Assembly: GCA_934096985.1 (NCBI GenBank)
Contig: CAKONC010000001.1
Span: 349,660-413,659 of the forward strand
Direction of reading: 5' to 3'
DNA length: 64,000 nucleotides
Origin: an uncultured Bacilli bacterium
Lineage (GTDB): Bacteria; Bacillota_I; Bacilli_A; RF39; UBA660
Both the position numbers and the translations under genes were made by a program. The notes under the pieces were generated by a model, which saw nothing but the letters and a program-made list of their open reading frames with translations, made no database searches and was not told the DNA's origin. This document shows, piece after piece, positions 17,565 through 25,986 of this stretch (position 1 is the stretch's first letter; every line of letters starts with the position of its first letter).

Positions 17565-19766
17565 ATGAAAAGAGAATTTAAATTAAATTTTTTAGGAAGA
17601 GATTTAATTGTTGAAACTGGTGAGCTTGCTAAACAAACTAATGGTTCTGTTTTAGTTAGATATGGTGATACTGTAGTGCTTTCTGTATGTGTTATGGGTA
17701 AAACTCCAGTTACTCAAGATTTCTTTCCACTTCAAGTGTTATATCAAGAAAAACTATATTCAGTAGGTAAAATACCTGGTGGATTTATTAAAAGAGAGGG
17801 AAGACCTACGGATTCTGCTACTCTTGCAGCAAGACTTATTGATAGACCAATTAGACCTATGTTTGATGAAAATCTTCGTAACGAAATTCAAGTTATCAAT
17901 ACAGTGCTTTCTGTAGATCAAGATAATAGTCCAGAAATGGCTGCAATGTTTGGTTCATCATTATGTCTAGGAATATCTGATATCCCATTTGATGGCCCGG
18001 TTGCGGGTGTTATGGTAGGAATGGATGAAAAAGGTAAATTTATTATTAATCCAACTACTGAGGAAGCTGAAAAAAGTAAACTTGCTTTGACTGTTGCAGG
18101 TACACATGATGCAATATGTATGGTTGAAGCTGGATGTAAGGAGCTTTCTGAAAAAACTATGCTTGAGGCTTTAATGTTTGCTCATGAAAATATTAAAACT
18201 TTATGTGATTTCCAAAATGAAATTATTAGTGAAATAGGCAAAGAAAAAGTAGTACTTGAACCAGCAACTATCGATGCTGAAGTTGAAAAAGCCGTAAGAG
18301 ATTACGCTACTGATGATATGCTTTCAGCAATTCAAATCAAAGAAAAACTTGCAAAATATGCAAAAATTGATGAAGTAAAAGCAAATACTATTGCTCATTT
18401 CGAGGAAGTGTATGCTGAAGATGAAAACTTTGCTAGCAAGATGAAAGATGTTGCTAAAGTTGTTGGTTTAATTGAAGGAAATGAAGTAAGAAGACTTATT
18501 ATTGAAAAGCATATTAGACCTGATGGCAGAAAAATGGATGAAATTAGACCTCTTCATGCAGAAGTTGATCTTTTACCACGTACACATGGTTCAGGACTTT
18601 TCTCAAGAGGTGAAACTCAAGTTTTAGCTACTACAACTCTTGGACCACTTTCAGATCACCAAATACTTGATGGACTTGGAATTGAAGACACAAAAAGATT
18701 TATGCTTCATTATAATTTCCCTAACTTCTGTGTTGGTGAAATAGGAAGATATGGCTCACCAGGAAGAAGAGAAATTGGACATGGTGCTTTAGGAGAAAGA
18801 GCACTTGCTCAGGTTATTCCTTCAGAAGAAGAATTTCCTTATACAGTAAGAGTAGTTTCTGAAGTACTTGAAAGTAATGGTTCATCATCTCAGGCTACAA
18901 TTTGTGCTGGATGTTTATCATTAATGGCTGCGGGCGTTCCAATTAAAGCTCCAGTTGCAGGTATTGCTATGGGACTTATCTCTAATGGCAAAAAATATAC
19001 TATCTTAACTGATATTCAAGGCCTTGAAGATCATATGGGAGATATGGACTTTAAAGTTGCAGGTACAAAAGAAGGTATTACAGCACTTCAAATGGATATA
19101 AAAATTAAAGGAGTTACAAAAGCCATTTTAAAAGAAGCTCTTGAGGAAGCAAGAAAAGCAAGAATGAAAATCCTTGATGTTATGACTAGTGCAATAGATT
19201 CTCCAAGAAAAGAACTTTCTAAATATGCTCCAAAGGTTGAAAGTTTCATGATTAATCCAGATAAGATTAAAGATGTTATCGGTAAAGGTGGGGAAATGAT
19301 TACTAAGATTATTTTAGAATCATCAAATGTAAAAAGCGTAAATGACAAAGATGCTGTTAAAGTTGATATTGATGATGATGGAAAAGTAATTATTTATCAT
19401 ATGGATAAAGAAGTAATTGAAAAGACAAAAGCTATGATTGAAAACATTACAAAAGAAGTTGAAACTGGCAAAATTTATAATGCTAAAGTTGTAAAAGTTG
19501 AGGACTTTGGTGCATTCGTAGAACTTTGGCCAGGATGTGAGGGTCTAGTACATGTATCTCAACTTGACTCTAAGAGAGTAGAAAAACCTTCTGATGTTGT
19601 TTCTGTAGGAGACGAGATCATGGTTAAATCACTTGGTTATGATAACAAAGGAAGATTAAATCTTTCAAGAAAAGATGCTTTACCTAAATCAGAAAAGGCT
19701 AGTGAAGAAAAAGAAACTAAAGAAGCTAAACCTAAAAAAGGCTTATTTGGTAAGAGTAAAAAATAG
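17565..19766 (+). CDS. pnp: Polyribonucleotide nucleotidyltransferase (PNPase)
   Basis: 733 residues: two RNase PH domains (about 1-220 and 310-540) joined by an all-helical linker, a KH domain with IGKGGEMITKI near 570, and an S1 domain near 640-700 (VVKVEDFGAFVEL), with a Lys-rich tail. PNPase degrades RNA 3'-5' with phosphate and is often a degradosome partner. The active-site region of the second PH domain (GDMDFKVAGT) is intact. Good RBS (GGAAAGGTAGG). Confidence 0.98.
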   Translation: MKREFKLNFLGRDLIVETGELAKQTNGSVLVRYGDTVVLSVCVMGKTPVTQDFFPLQVLYQEKLYSVGKIPGGFIKREGRPTDSATLAARLIDRPIRPMFDENLRNEIQVINTVLSVDQDNSPEMAAMFGSSLCLGISDIPFDGPVAGVMVGMDEKGKFIINPTTEEAEKSKLALTVAGTHDAICMVEAGCKELSEKTMLEALMFAHENIKTLCDFQNEIISEIGKEKVVLEPATIDAEVEKAVRDYATDDMLSAIQIKEKLAKYAKIDEVKANTIAHFEEVYAEDENFASKMKDVAKVVGLIEGNEVRRLIIEKHIRPDGRKMDEIRPLHAEVDLLPRTHGSGLFSRGETQVLATTTLGPLSDHQILDGLGIEDTKRFMLHYNFPNFCVGEIGRYGSPGRREIGHGALGERALAQVIPSEEEFPYTVRVVSEVLESNGSSSQATICAGCLSLMAAGVPIKAPVAGIAMGLISNGKKYTILTDIQGLEDHMGDMDFKVAGTKEGITALQMDIKIKGVTKAILKEALEEARKARMKILDVMTSAIDSPRKELSKYAPKVESFMINPDKIKDVIGKGGEMITKIILESSNVKSVNDKDAVKVDIDDDGKVIIYHMDKEVIEKTKAMIENITKEVETGKIYNAKVVKVEDFGAFVELWPGCEGLVHVSQLDSKRVEKPSDVVSVGDEIMVKSLGYDNKGRLNLSRKDALPKSEKASEEKETKEAKPKKGLFGKSKK

Positions 19767-19767
19767 T

Positions 19768-19795
19768 AAAAAACCTAGAATTTTCTAGGTTTTTG
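19768..19795 (+). terminator. Terminator after pnp
   Basis: AAAAACCTAGAA / TTCTAGGTTTTT perfect stem ending in a T run; starts right after the stop codon. Confidence 0.85.
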
Positions 19796-19821
19796 CTTTA
19801 TTGAAAAAAATATAGTATAAT
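19793..19821 (+). promoter_or_regulatory. Promoter for the gene at 19847
   Basis: TTGCTT (19793-19798), a 17 bp spacer and TATAAT (19816-19821). The -35 is embedded in the T tail of the pnp terminator, so the two signals are nested. Confidence 0.7.
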
Positions 19822-19846
19822 ACCCTTAATTTTTAAAGGGGGAAAT

Positions 19847-20413
19847 ATGGATAAAAAATTAATTATTTTAAAAGAACTTTTACTCATTTATTCTCGAATG
19901 CTTAAAACTTCTGATGAAAGAAAATATTTTGAACTTTATAAAATGTATTTGCAACTTCTTGTAAAACTTGGTACTAATAATCCGGTGTTCGAAGAAAATA
20001 AGGAAAAGTACACAAATGGGAATTGTTATTCCTATGCTCTTGGCTTAAGTAATCCAAAGTTTGTAAACAATAATTTTCTTCAAACTGGTATGAGTATTGG
20101 CTATGTAGGTGGTAGTTTAGTAAGCTCAAATGATCCAGAAAAATATTTATATGGCATTCAAAAAGACTTTGAAACTTTAGAAATAGATTTTTATGACAGC
20201 ATTACAGGAGAAGAAAATAAACATGGTGGGTATAAAATAGCTTTTTATTTTTCACCAGAAGACTTTCATTTCATTAGACAAAATGCAGATGGTTCTTGGT
20301 CTCATAAAGTAGGATACTCAAAAATTATTGAAAGGGTAAATGCACCAGGAGAAAATTTAAATGATTATAAGTATGTTAAAACTTTAGAGATAGTTAAACC
20401 AGTTTTAAAATAA
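19847..20413 (+). CDS. Unknown cytoplasmic protein with Cys and His blocks suggestive of a papain-like fold
   Basis: 188 residues behind AAAGGGGG. No signal peptide. Two conserved-looking blocks stand out: GNCYSYALG near residue 59 and DFHFIRQNADGSWSHKVG near 143. A Cys in an N-C-Y-x-Y-A context followed by a distant His block with 'DGSWSHK' resembles small proteins with an NlpC/papain-like Cys-His arrangement, but I cannot name the family and the catalytic assignment is inference. Monocistronic, with its own promoter and a weak terminator. Confidence 0.7.
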   Translation: MDKKLIILKELLLIYSRMLKTSDERKYFELYKMYLQLLVKLGTNNPVFEENKEKYTNGNCYSYALGLSNPKFVNNNFLQTGMSIGYVGGSLVSSNDPEKYLYGIQKDFETLEIDFYDSITGEENKHGGYKIAFYFSPEDFHFIRQNADGSWSHKVGYSKIIERVNAPGENLNDYKYVKTLEIVKPVLK

Positions 20414-20444
20414 ATTTAGGCTATAAACCTAGATTTTTTTTATT
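20414..20444 (+). terminator. Probable weak terminator
   Basis: Short TTAGG...CCTAG hairpin followed by a run of eight T. Confidence 0.45.
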
Positions 20445-20508
20445 TTGCTTTAGTTTTTATTAAAGAAATGATATACTTATTTTAAGAAAGATAGTAATAG
20501 AGGTAATA

Positions 20509-21735
20509 ATGAGAAAAAGATTCAAAGGATTATTGGGATTTATTTTAATGCTTATAATAATTGCTTTGCTTTTAGGAGTATTTTATTTTATATATAAAAA
20601 AGTTAAATCTAAAGATGGGGAAATAAAAATAACAGATAATTTATCAATTAATTTTCATGATGGGCATGTAATTGAATTTGAAAAAGAGGGTAAAACTTCG
20701 ATAACAATAATTAATAATGGAAGTAGTGATGAGTATTATTATATTGAGTTTATTAATCCAAATAATGAAAGTGAAATAAATTATACTTTAACAGATGATA
20801 AACTAATTAATATAAATGATACTTTAACTGATTACAATAAAATAATATCAAGCTATGTTTTAATAAAAAGTGGTGAAGTTCAAAATTATAATATAACTTT
20901 AAATTCTAAAACGAATGATGTAAGTAAAATAGAAATAAATGTAGAAAAAGAATCACTTGAAAATAATACTTTTGCAGAACTAATTATTAAAAATAATCAA
21001 ATAAAAGATAAACCGATTACCGAAGTTGGAAAAGAGATTGCTACGACTGATGAAGGATTAATTAAAACAATTGATGATTATGGATCTTCATATTATTTTA
21101 GGGGTAATGTACAAAATAATAATGTAGTAATAAATAATTTAAACTTTAAAATTGTCAGAATTAATGGAGATGGCAGTGTAAAACTTGTTCTTAGTTCCAC
21201 GACTGGAGAACTTAAAAAATATCTAGATTCTGGAGAAAACTATTTATATAAGGACTCAATTATTAATACATATTTAAATACCTGGATAGAGCAAAATTTG
21301 GGGGATTATACGTCTTATTTAGCAACTCAAAAATATTGTAATGATGTACTTTTAAATGATGACACATTTTATGCTTATACAAGAATTATGGAAGATAATA
21401 TACCATCTTTAGTATGCTTAAGTGAAAAATTTTCAAGTAAGGTAGCACTTTTAACAGTAGATGAAGTTATATACGCAGGTGCTACAGTTAATGATGATAA
21501 TAGTTCATTTTATTTATATGATAGCTCTATAGATACCGATACATTTTTAATGAGTAGTGCCACAAATAAACTTGATATCTATCATCCGTTTGCTTTAAGT
21601 AAAGATGGTAAAATACTTGATAGTATTCCATTTAATTATTTAAGGGGTGTAAGACCAGTTATAACAATAATTAAGACAGCTCAGGTAAGCGGTGATGGAA
21701 CAATTGATAATCCATATAAAATAATTGAATCATAA
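20509..21735 (+). CDS. Membrane-anchored surface protein with C-type-lectin-like C-terminus, no GC-rich cassette
   Basis: 408 residues. N-terminal anchor (about 8-30), an Ig-like extracellular region (about 40-160), then a domain ending NYLRGVRPVITI...GDGTIDNPYKI. That ending matches in layout the GVRPVVSLKPG...GDGSYTNPF endings of the proteins at 22.2 and 31.5 kb, i.e. the DUF6273-like/FGE-like lectin fold used by many variable surface proteins. Unlike those two, the variable stretch before GVRP is AT-rich here. Promoter TGATATACT and RBS AGAGG precede the ATG. Ligand unknown. Confidence 0.75.
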   Translation: MRKRFKGLLGFILMLIIIALLLGVFYFIYKKVKSKDGEIKITDNLSINFHDGHVIEFEKEGKTSITIINNGSSDEYYYIEFINPNNESEINYTLTDDKLININDTLTDYNKIISSYVLIKSGEVQNYNITLNSKTNDVSKIEINVEKESLENNTFAELIIKNNQIKDKPITEVGKEIATTDEGLIKTIDDYGSSYYFRGNVQNNNVVINNLNFKIVRINGDGSVKLVLSSTTGELKKYLDSGENYLYKDSIINTYLNTWIEQNLGDYTSYLATQKYCNDVLLNDDTFYAYTRIMEDNIPSLVCLSEKFSSKVALLTVDEVIYAGATVNDDNSSFYLYDSSIDTDTFLMSSATNKLDIYHPFALSKDGKILDSIPFNYLRGVRPVITIIKTAQVSGDGTIDNPYKIIES

Positions 21736-21737
21736 TG

Positions 21738-21766
21738 AAAAGGTAAATGAATTTTTACCTTTTTTA
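21738..21766 (+). terminator. Terminator
   Basis: AAAGGTAAA / TTTACCTTT stem followed by TTTT, just after the stop codon of the surface protein. Confidence 0.8.
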
Positions 21767-22056
21767 AATGTCCACTTTTTAGCATATATTCGGTATCAAT
21801 TTTTCTTAAAACTAATACAGTTAGGAAAATTTAAGACTTTTAAGCATAACTATGGGAAATAGCACCTATTATAAAATTAATTTGACTAGAAATTATAAAA
21901 AAATCTTTTTTAAAATATTTAATTTGCGCAGTATTTAACTGAAAAATTATAAAAATTTTTGACCATTTTTTTGACTAGAAATTTTTTTATAAAATTAGTC
22001 ATTTTAGATTAAAATATTATAACTTTTTATCAATTTTTAACATTTTTCTCATAATA

Positions 22057-22087
22057 TATACAAATTTTTATAAAAATATGATAAAAT
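22057..22087 (+). promoter_or_regulatory. Likely promoter of the 22.2-kb surface protein
   Basis: Extended -10 TGATAAAAT (22079-22087) with TATACA near 22057 as a loose -35 (19-20 bp spacing). It lies inside the inverted-repeat segment and points toward the gene in this orientation. Confidence 0.4.
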
Positions 22088-22118
22088 TTAGTTGTAATAG
22101 TATGAAGATATGGGAACG

Positions 22119-22150
22119 TTTTTTCTTAAATGTATTAGTTTTAAGAAAAA
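22119..22150 (+). promoter_or_regulatory. Leader hairpin before the surface gene
   Basis: TTTTTCTTAAA (22120-22130) pairs with TTTAAGAAAAA (22140-22150). The right arm of the invertible-type repeat thus also forms a local stem-loop in the 5' untranslated region, 31 nt before the ATG. Confidence 0.5.
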
Positions 22151-22181
22151 TGAAACCCGTATTTATGGGAGAAAATAAAGT

Positions 22182-24626
22182 ATGAAAAAAAGATTTATAT
22201 TATTAATTACTGGAATAATAATTTGTTTAGGAATATTATTTTATTTTCAAGTCAGTAATAAAAATACTTTGAAAGAAAGTACTGTAGAAACTAAAAATAA
22301 TTCTATGGCCATAATGATTAAAGAAGATGGTGCTACAGAATATATTAAATCATCCTCAAATAGCATTCCAATAGGAGATTATGTATTAAACGAAGAAAAA
22401 ACATATTGTAAAAATAATGGGAAGATAAATAATTATAATAGTATTACTGGTACTGTAAATTTTTCATTTATTGGCACAGATAAATGTTATTTATATTTTG
22501 ATTATAAAGAGTCAAAAGAATTATATAAATTAATTGCTAAAAGATATAACAGCAATGATACTTATGTAAAACTATATAATCCATCATCAGAAGGAGATCC
22601 AAATACATATGATAATAATATTTATTATTTTAATGGAGCAGAAGAAGATAACAATGTTCTTTTTGCGGGCTTTTGCTGGAAGATAGTAAGAACTACTGAA
22701 ACTGGTGGGGTTAAAATGATATATAATGGAGTGCAAACTAATGGTTCATGTAATAACAGTGGCACAGCTTCACAACTGGCAAGTACAAAAGAATTTAATA
22801 GTAGTTATAATTCACCAGCATATGTGGGATATATGTATAATACAGTTTATAAAAGTTTAAGTACGAGTATGTCATCACAATCAAATATAGTATTTGGAAA
22901 TACATTTACGTATAATGGAACATATACACTAAGTAATACAAAAACAGTATCAACATCATGGTCAAGTGGCTATAATACAATCAATAGTAATCATTATACG
23001 TGTTTTACTACAGGAACAACATGTACATCACTTTATTATGTATATCGTACAGATTCGACTAGAGCATATTATATAAAGCTTTCAAATGGAAAATCAGTAG
23101 ACGATGCATTAAATGAAATGCTTTATGCAGATGATGTAAATAAAACTGATAGTACAATAAAAGCATATATAGACACATGGTATAAAGACAATTTGACAAG
23201 TTATACAGGTAAACTGGAAGATACTGTATTTTGTAATGACAGAACTATGATCAACCAATCAGCAAATGGATGGAATCCAAATGGAGGAAGTACCTCAACC
23301 TCTTTAGATTTTAAAAATAATGATACAAATTATAGCTTAGCATGTACAAATGAAACTGATAGATTCAGTATGAGTAATAGTAAAGCAAGACTTAATTATC
23401 CTGTTGGGTTATTGTCCGCACCGGAGGTATGGCTAGCGTATAGAAATGCCAGCTATAGTACGTATTATTTAAATACCGGCAGTTGGTATTGGCTTGCTTC
23501 CCCTCAGACCTTCTCCGACTTCCCCTACGTCAGGGACGTGGACACCTCGGGTAACATGATGAGCGGCGACGGCGTCGTCAAGGTGGGGGGCGTGCGTCCG
23601 GCCGTTTCCTTGAAGCCTGGCACCGAATATGTAGATGGAGATGGCTCTTTTACAAATCCATTTGTGATTGGAGATGCTGTAGAGGAACCTAGTGGAAATT
23701 CTTTTGATACAGTCTTTGCTGCTAATAATACTGATATATTTCCTGAAAATGGTTTAAGATATGAAGGAGCAGATCCAAATAATTACATTTGTTTAGATAA
23801 TAAAACAAGTGGTGCTTGTTCTTCATCTTCATTATTATTTAGAATAATAGGATTATTTGATGAAGATACATCGAGTGATGGAACAAATAGCAGTGGCACT
23901 AAAAAACTACTTAAAATAATAGATACAAATAACTATGGTGGAACAAGTGGTAAGTATTGGAATTCAGCAGGAACAAACAATTGGAGTACGGCATCACTCA
24001 AAACAGAATTAAATGAACCATATTTGACTGCTTTGTTAGGTACTTCAAATGTAAATAGTAAACTTTCTAGTGGAATAGCAAATGCAAAATGGCATTTAGG
24101 GGGAGGAAATAATACTTCATCAAGTAATTATTATTATCAAAAAATAACAACAGAAAATATGCATAAAGCGGAAAGAAGCCCGTATGCTACAAGTGGGACA
24201 CTTCAAAATTTATATAGTGGTAATCCAAGTAGTATATATGCAAAAGTTGGTTTAATGTATCCAAGTGATTATGGTTATGCAACAGACGGAGGTACAACGA
24301 CAAATAAATCAAGTTGTAGATCAAAAGAATTATATAATTGGGACGTTTCATCATTTAGTTATTGTAAAAATAATGATTGGTTATATACTTCACAAGCAAC
24401 AAGTTGGGGTTCAAATAACTACGAATGGTTAATTTCGCCTTTCTCAGCTAGTTCTGGTAGAGTAGCTTTTCTAAAATCGACTGGTGAAGTGAGACTTAAT
24501 GGTAGTGGTAATGGACTTAGTTCAATTACCTATATTGTTCGTCCAACATTTTATCTAGATTCTAGTATCCTAAAAATTGTAGGTACGGGTGATGGAACTA
24601 AGGATAACGCATATCGCGTTGGGTAA
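22182..24626 (+). CDS. Large surface protein with two lectin-like modules, the first carrying a GC-rich variable cassette
   Basis: 814 residues. N-terminal membrane anchor (about 5-24), then module A (about 110-500) and module B (about 515-814). Each contains a FRIIG or FCWKIVR strand, a WLASP or WLISP motif, and a V/I-RP ending (GGVRPAVSLKPGTEY; YIVRPTFYLD), as in DUF6273/FGE-like C-type-lectin folds. In module A the stretch from W437 to T481 is encoded by DNA of about 65% G+C inside a gene of under 30%. No LPXTG motif; retention is probably by the N-terminal anchor. The second half is AT-rich throughout. The stop codon is followed in frame by another GC-rich RP-containing tail. Module A shares long near-identical DNA with the 31.5-kb gene. 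Confidence 0.8.
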   Translation: MKKRFILLITGIIICLGILFYFQVSNKNTLKESTVETKNNSMAIMIKEDGATEYIKSSSNSIPIGDYVLNEEKTYCKNNGKINNYNSITGTVNFSFIGTDKCYLYFDYKESKELYKLIAKRYNSNDTYVKLYNPSSEGDPNTYDNNIYYFNGAEEDNNVLFAGFCWKIVRTTETGGVKMIYNGVQTNGSCNNSGTASQLASTKEFNSSYNSPAYVGYMYNTVYKSLSTSMSSQSNIVFGNTFTYNGTYTLSNTKTVSTSWSSGYNTINSNHYTCFTTGTTCTSLYYVYRTDSTRAYYIKLSNGKSVDDALNEMLYADDVNKTDSTIKAYIDTWYKDNLTSYTGKLEDTVFCNDRTMINQSANGWNPNGGSTSTSLDFKNNDTNYSLACTNETDRFSMSNSKARLNYPVGLLSAPEVWLAYRNASYSTYYLNTGSWYWLASPQTFSDFPYVRDVDTSGNMMSGDGVVKVGGVRPAVSLKPGTEYVDGDGSFTNPFVIGDAVEEPSGNSFDTVFAANNTDIFPENGLRYEGADPNNYICLDNKTSGACSSSSLLFRIIGLFDEDTSSDGTNSSGTKKLLKIIDTNNYGGTSGKYWNSAGTNNWSTASLKTELNEPYLTALLGTSNVNSKLSSGIANAKWHLGGGNNTSSSNYYYQKITTENMHKAERSPYATSGTLQNLYSGNPSSIYAKVGLMYPSDYGYATDGGTTTNKSSCRSKELYNWDVSSFSYCKNNDWLYTSQATSWGSNNYEWLISPFSASSGRVAFLKSTGEVRLNGSGNGLSSITYIVRPTFYLDSSILKIVGTGDGTKDNAYRVG
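23079..23504 (+). repeat. Copy 1 of a ~425-bp direct repeat (partner 33361-33786)
   Basis: From CTTTCAAATGG to GCTTCCCCT this stretch matches 33361-33786 over the same length without any net indel and with only scattered substitutions. It ends exactly where the hypervariable cassettes begin. It encodes SNGKSVDDALNEMLYADDV through WLASP in both proteins. Homologous recombination between copies could swap cassettes or delete the intervening 10.3 kb. Confidence 0.85.
23490..23624 (+). other. GC-rich hypervariable cassette 1 (candidate DGR variable region)
   Basis: Begins at TGG of WLASP and ends at GGCACC of LKPGT. I count 78 G/C in the 120 bases 23501-23620, against 17 of 60 just upstream (23341-23400). 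The 3' part (GGCGTGCGTCCGG then GTTTCCTTGAAGCCTGG) is nearly identical to cassette 2 and would correspond to the fixed initiation end of a diversity-generating retroelement target. No template repeat or reverse transcriptase was seen in the window. Confidence 0.65.
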
Positions 24627-24692
24627 GGTAAGGACTATGGTAATGTGCGTGGCGGCAGTATCCGCCCCGCACTGCCGATTTTGATAATTTAA
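24627..24692 (+). pseudogene. GC-rich in-frame tail after the stop codon, remnant of a lectin-like ending
   Basis: Directly after TAA 24624-24626 the same frame continues 21 codons to TAA 24690, including DYGNVRGGSIRPAL. It contains a GC-rich patch (GTGCGTGGCGGC, CGCCCCGCACTG) and an RPAL motif like the ends of the variable domains. Either the gene acquired a premature stop, or this is debris of another cassette. Confidence 0.45.
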
Positions 24693-24709
24693 CAAAATTT
24701 TTGGAAGGA

Positions 24710-24899
24710 ATGAAGTTTAAATTGATAATAATAAAAAACATTAACAGCAATTTTAATATTACTTGTAATGTGTACAGGAATATCTATTTCTTATGCATTT
24801 TTTAAGGTTGCTAGTTCTAATAATAATGCAAATACTAATGTTACAATAAATGGGGCAGTACTTTGTATGTCACTTCAGCTGATTGACGGACACTTTTGA
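24710..24899 (+). pseudogene. Truncated, frameshifted N-terminus of another anchored surface protein
   Basis: ATG 24710 follows GGAAGG. The reading MKFKLIII shifts by one base in an A run near 24734 and continues as TLTAILILLVMCTGISISYA...NTNVTINGAV, an anchor and 'NTNV' region like the start of the 31.5-kb protein. Homology stops near 24865 and the frame ends at TGA 24897. The sequence after the break (24865-24955) is noticeably richer in G+C than its surroundings and of unknown origin. Nothing functional is expected. Confidence 0.6.
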
Positions 24900-24996
24900 T
24901 AAAGCCTAGGTAAACACTGGGATTGTAAGGTGAAAATTTCGCCCAACAATATATAAATTTTACTTGAAATACCTCATATTTGAGATTAAAAAATAT

Positions 24997-25043
24997 AAAA
25001 AATGCAAATAAATTTTAAAATCTAAAAATTTTTTGCATTTTTT
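24997..25043 (+). terminator. Hairpin with T tract, probable leftover terminator
   Basis: AAAAATGCAAA (around 24998-25008) and TTTTGCATTTTTT (25031-25043) flank an AT-rich inner stem. It closely resembles the terminator after the 31.5-kb gene (ATG-AAAAATTTT...GCATTTTTT), consistent with a deleted surface gene between 24.9 and 25.0 kb. Confidence 0.55.
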
Positions 25044-25108
25044 TATACGCTAAAAAGTGTTAAGATTTATTCTTAACAAAATTTTAATAAATATTGATTT
25101 AATTTTTC

Positions 25109-25693
25109 TTAAAGATATAATTGCATATTAGTTTTTATTTTGAAATTTATAAAAGAGTTATAACACATTTTAAAAATAGTTAATCCTGGATTAAATAAAG
25201 ATAGTATTCGTATAGGCTTTTTGTTTTTATCATATTTTACAAATCTTATATTTAAGTTTTTCTTAATATGTGTATAATTTTTAGTATAATCAATACCAAT
25301 AATTGTAGGCCATAGTCCAGCAAAACAAACTAAACTATATAAATTTTCATAAACATGTGATCCATTACAACAATTAATTTATTATGCTTAAGCGCTTTAA
25401 AATTATTAATAATATATTTAATAGATTCGTTAAAAAAAGTAATGCCATTAAATTTGCGGTTATTAAAAAATCTCCATAGTTTCTTTTCAACTGAAGATTG
25501 ATTATATAATATAGAATTATCAAAGAAACATTTAGATATATCAAAAGTCGTAATATTTTCCAGTTTTTATAATTGAAGTAATAATATGAGGAATAATCTT
25601 CATTTGTGGTTTAGAGATTTTTAAAGAAGCTTTAATAAAAAAATTATTTAAACCCTTTACAATATCCACTTCATTATTATATAATTTATTCAT
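25109..25693 (-). pseudogene. Decayed IS transposase (IS4-like DDE family)
   Basis: Minus-strand start ATG (complement of 25691-25693) with upstream AGAAGG. The readable segments are MNKLYNNEVDIVKGLNNFF, then after a +1 shift ITTFDISKCFFDNSILYNQS...LIVVMDHMF. After a large internal deletion come YTHIKKNLNIRFVKYD...ILSLFNPGLTIF and a natural stop at 25109. The DHMF block and the FNPGLTIF-type C-terminus are those of IS4-like transposases common in Firmicutes. Two frameshifts and a missing middle make it inactive. I could not define terminal inverted repeats. Confidence 0.75.
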
Positions 25694-25757
25694 AGACAAC
25701 CTTCTTTCTATTTTGGATTTTTGATTATACTAATAATAGCAAAAAAAGGTTGTTTTT

Positions 25758-25805
25758 AAAAGGTATAAGAGTTGTTAATTAGTTAATGACTATTTATACC
25801 TTTTT
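25758..25805 (+). terminator. Long-loop hairpin with T tract
   Basis: AAAAGGTATAA (25758-25768) pairs with TTTATACCTTTTT (25793-25805). It could terminate transcription in either direction. The rest of 25694-25986 shows no gene; an A-rich tract precedes the next start. Confidence 0.5.
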
Positions 25806-25986
25806 ATATTATTTAAAAAAGTGTCTGGAAGTAAGTTATAGTAGAATACTTGTAAAGTAATGACAAAAAATTTATTTATATTACATTATGTTTATAGAGG
25901 TGTTTACATTTTTGTGAAGTAAAGTGATAAATAAATCTTTTAAAAAAAAAAAAATATTGCTACAATAGTTTTATGGAAGTGATATT

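Larger units (their letters stand above)
21799..22151. repeat. Perfect 21-bp inverted repeat enclosing a 311-bp promoter segment
   Basis: The 21 bases at 21799-21819 (containing TTTTTCTTAAAACTAATACA) are the exact reverse complement of 22131-22151. Weaker similarity extends outward (CGG at 21791 and CCG at 22157). The enclosed segment (21820-22130) has no gene, carries two direct copies of TTGACTAGAAATT (21882 and 21971), and contains the apparent promoter of the next gene. The right arm ends 30 bp before that gene's start. This geometry fits an invertible promoter; an inherited duplication is the alternative. Confidence 0.6.

Noticed and set aside
23490..23624. GC-rich patch as contamination or assembly error
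   Set aside because: A second, different but homologous patch occurs at 33772-33906 with the same borders, both in frame and completing the same protein fold.
24627..25986. Reverse transcriptase for a diversity-generating retroelement in the gap after the variable gene
   Set aside because: The only protein-like sequence there is a broken transposase on the minus strand and a surface-gene remnant; no RT motif (xxDD) was found.
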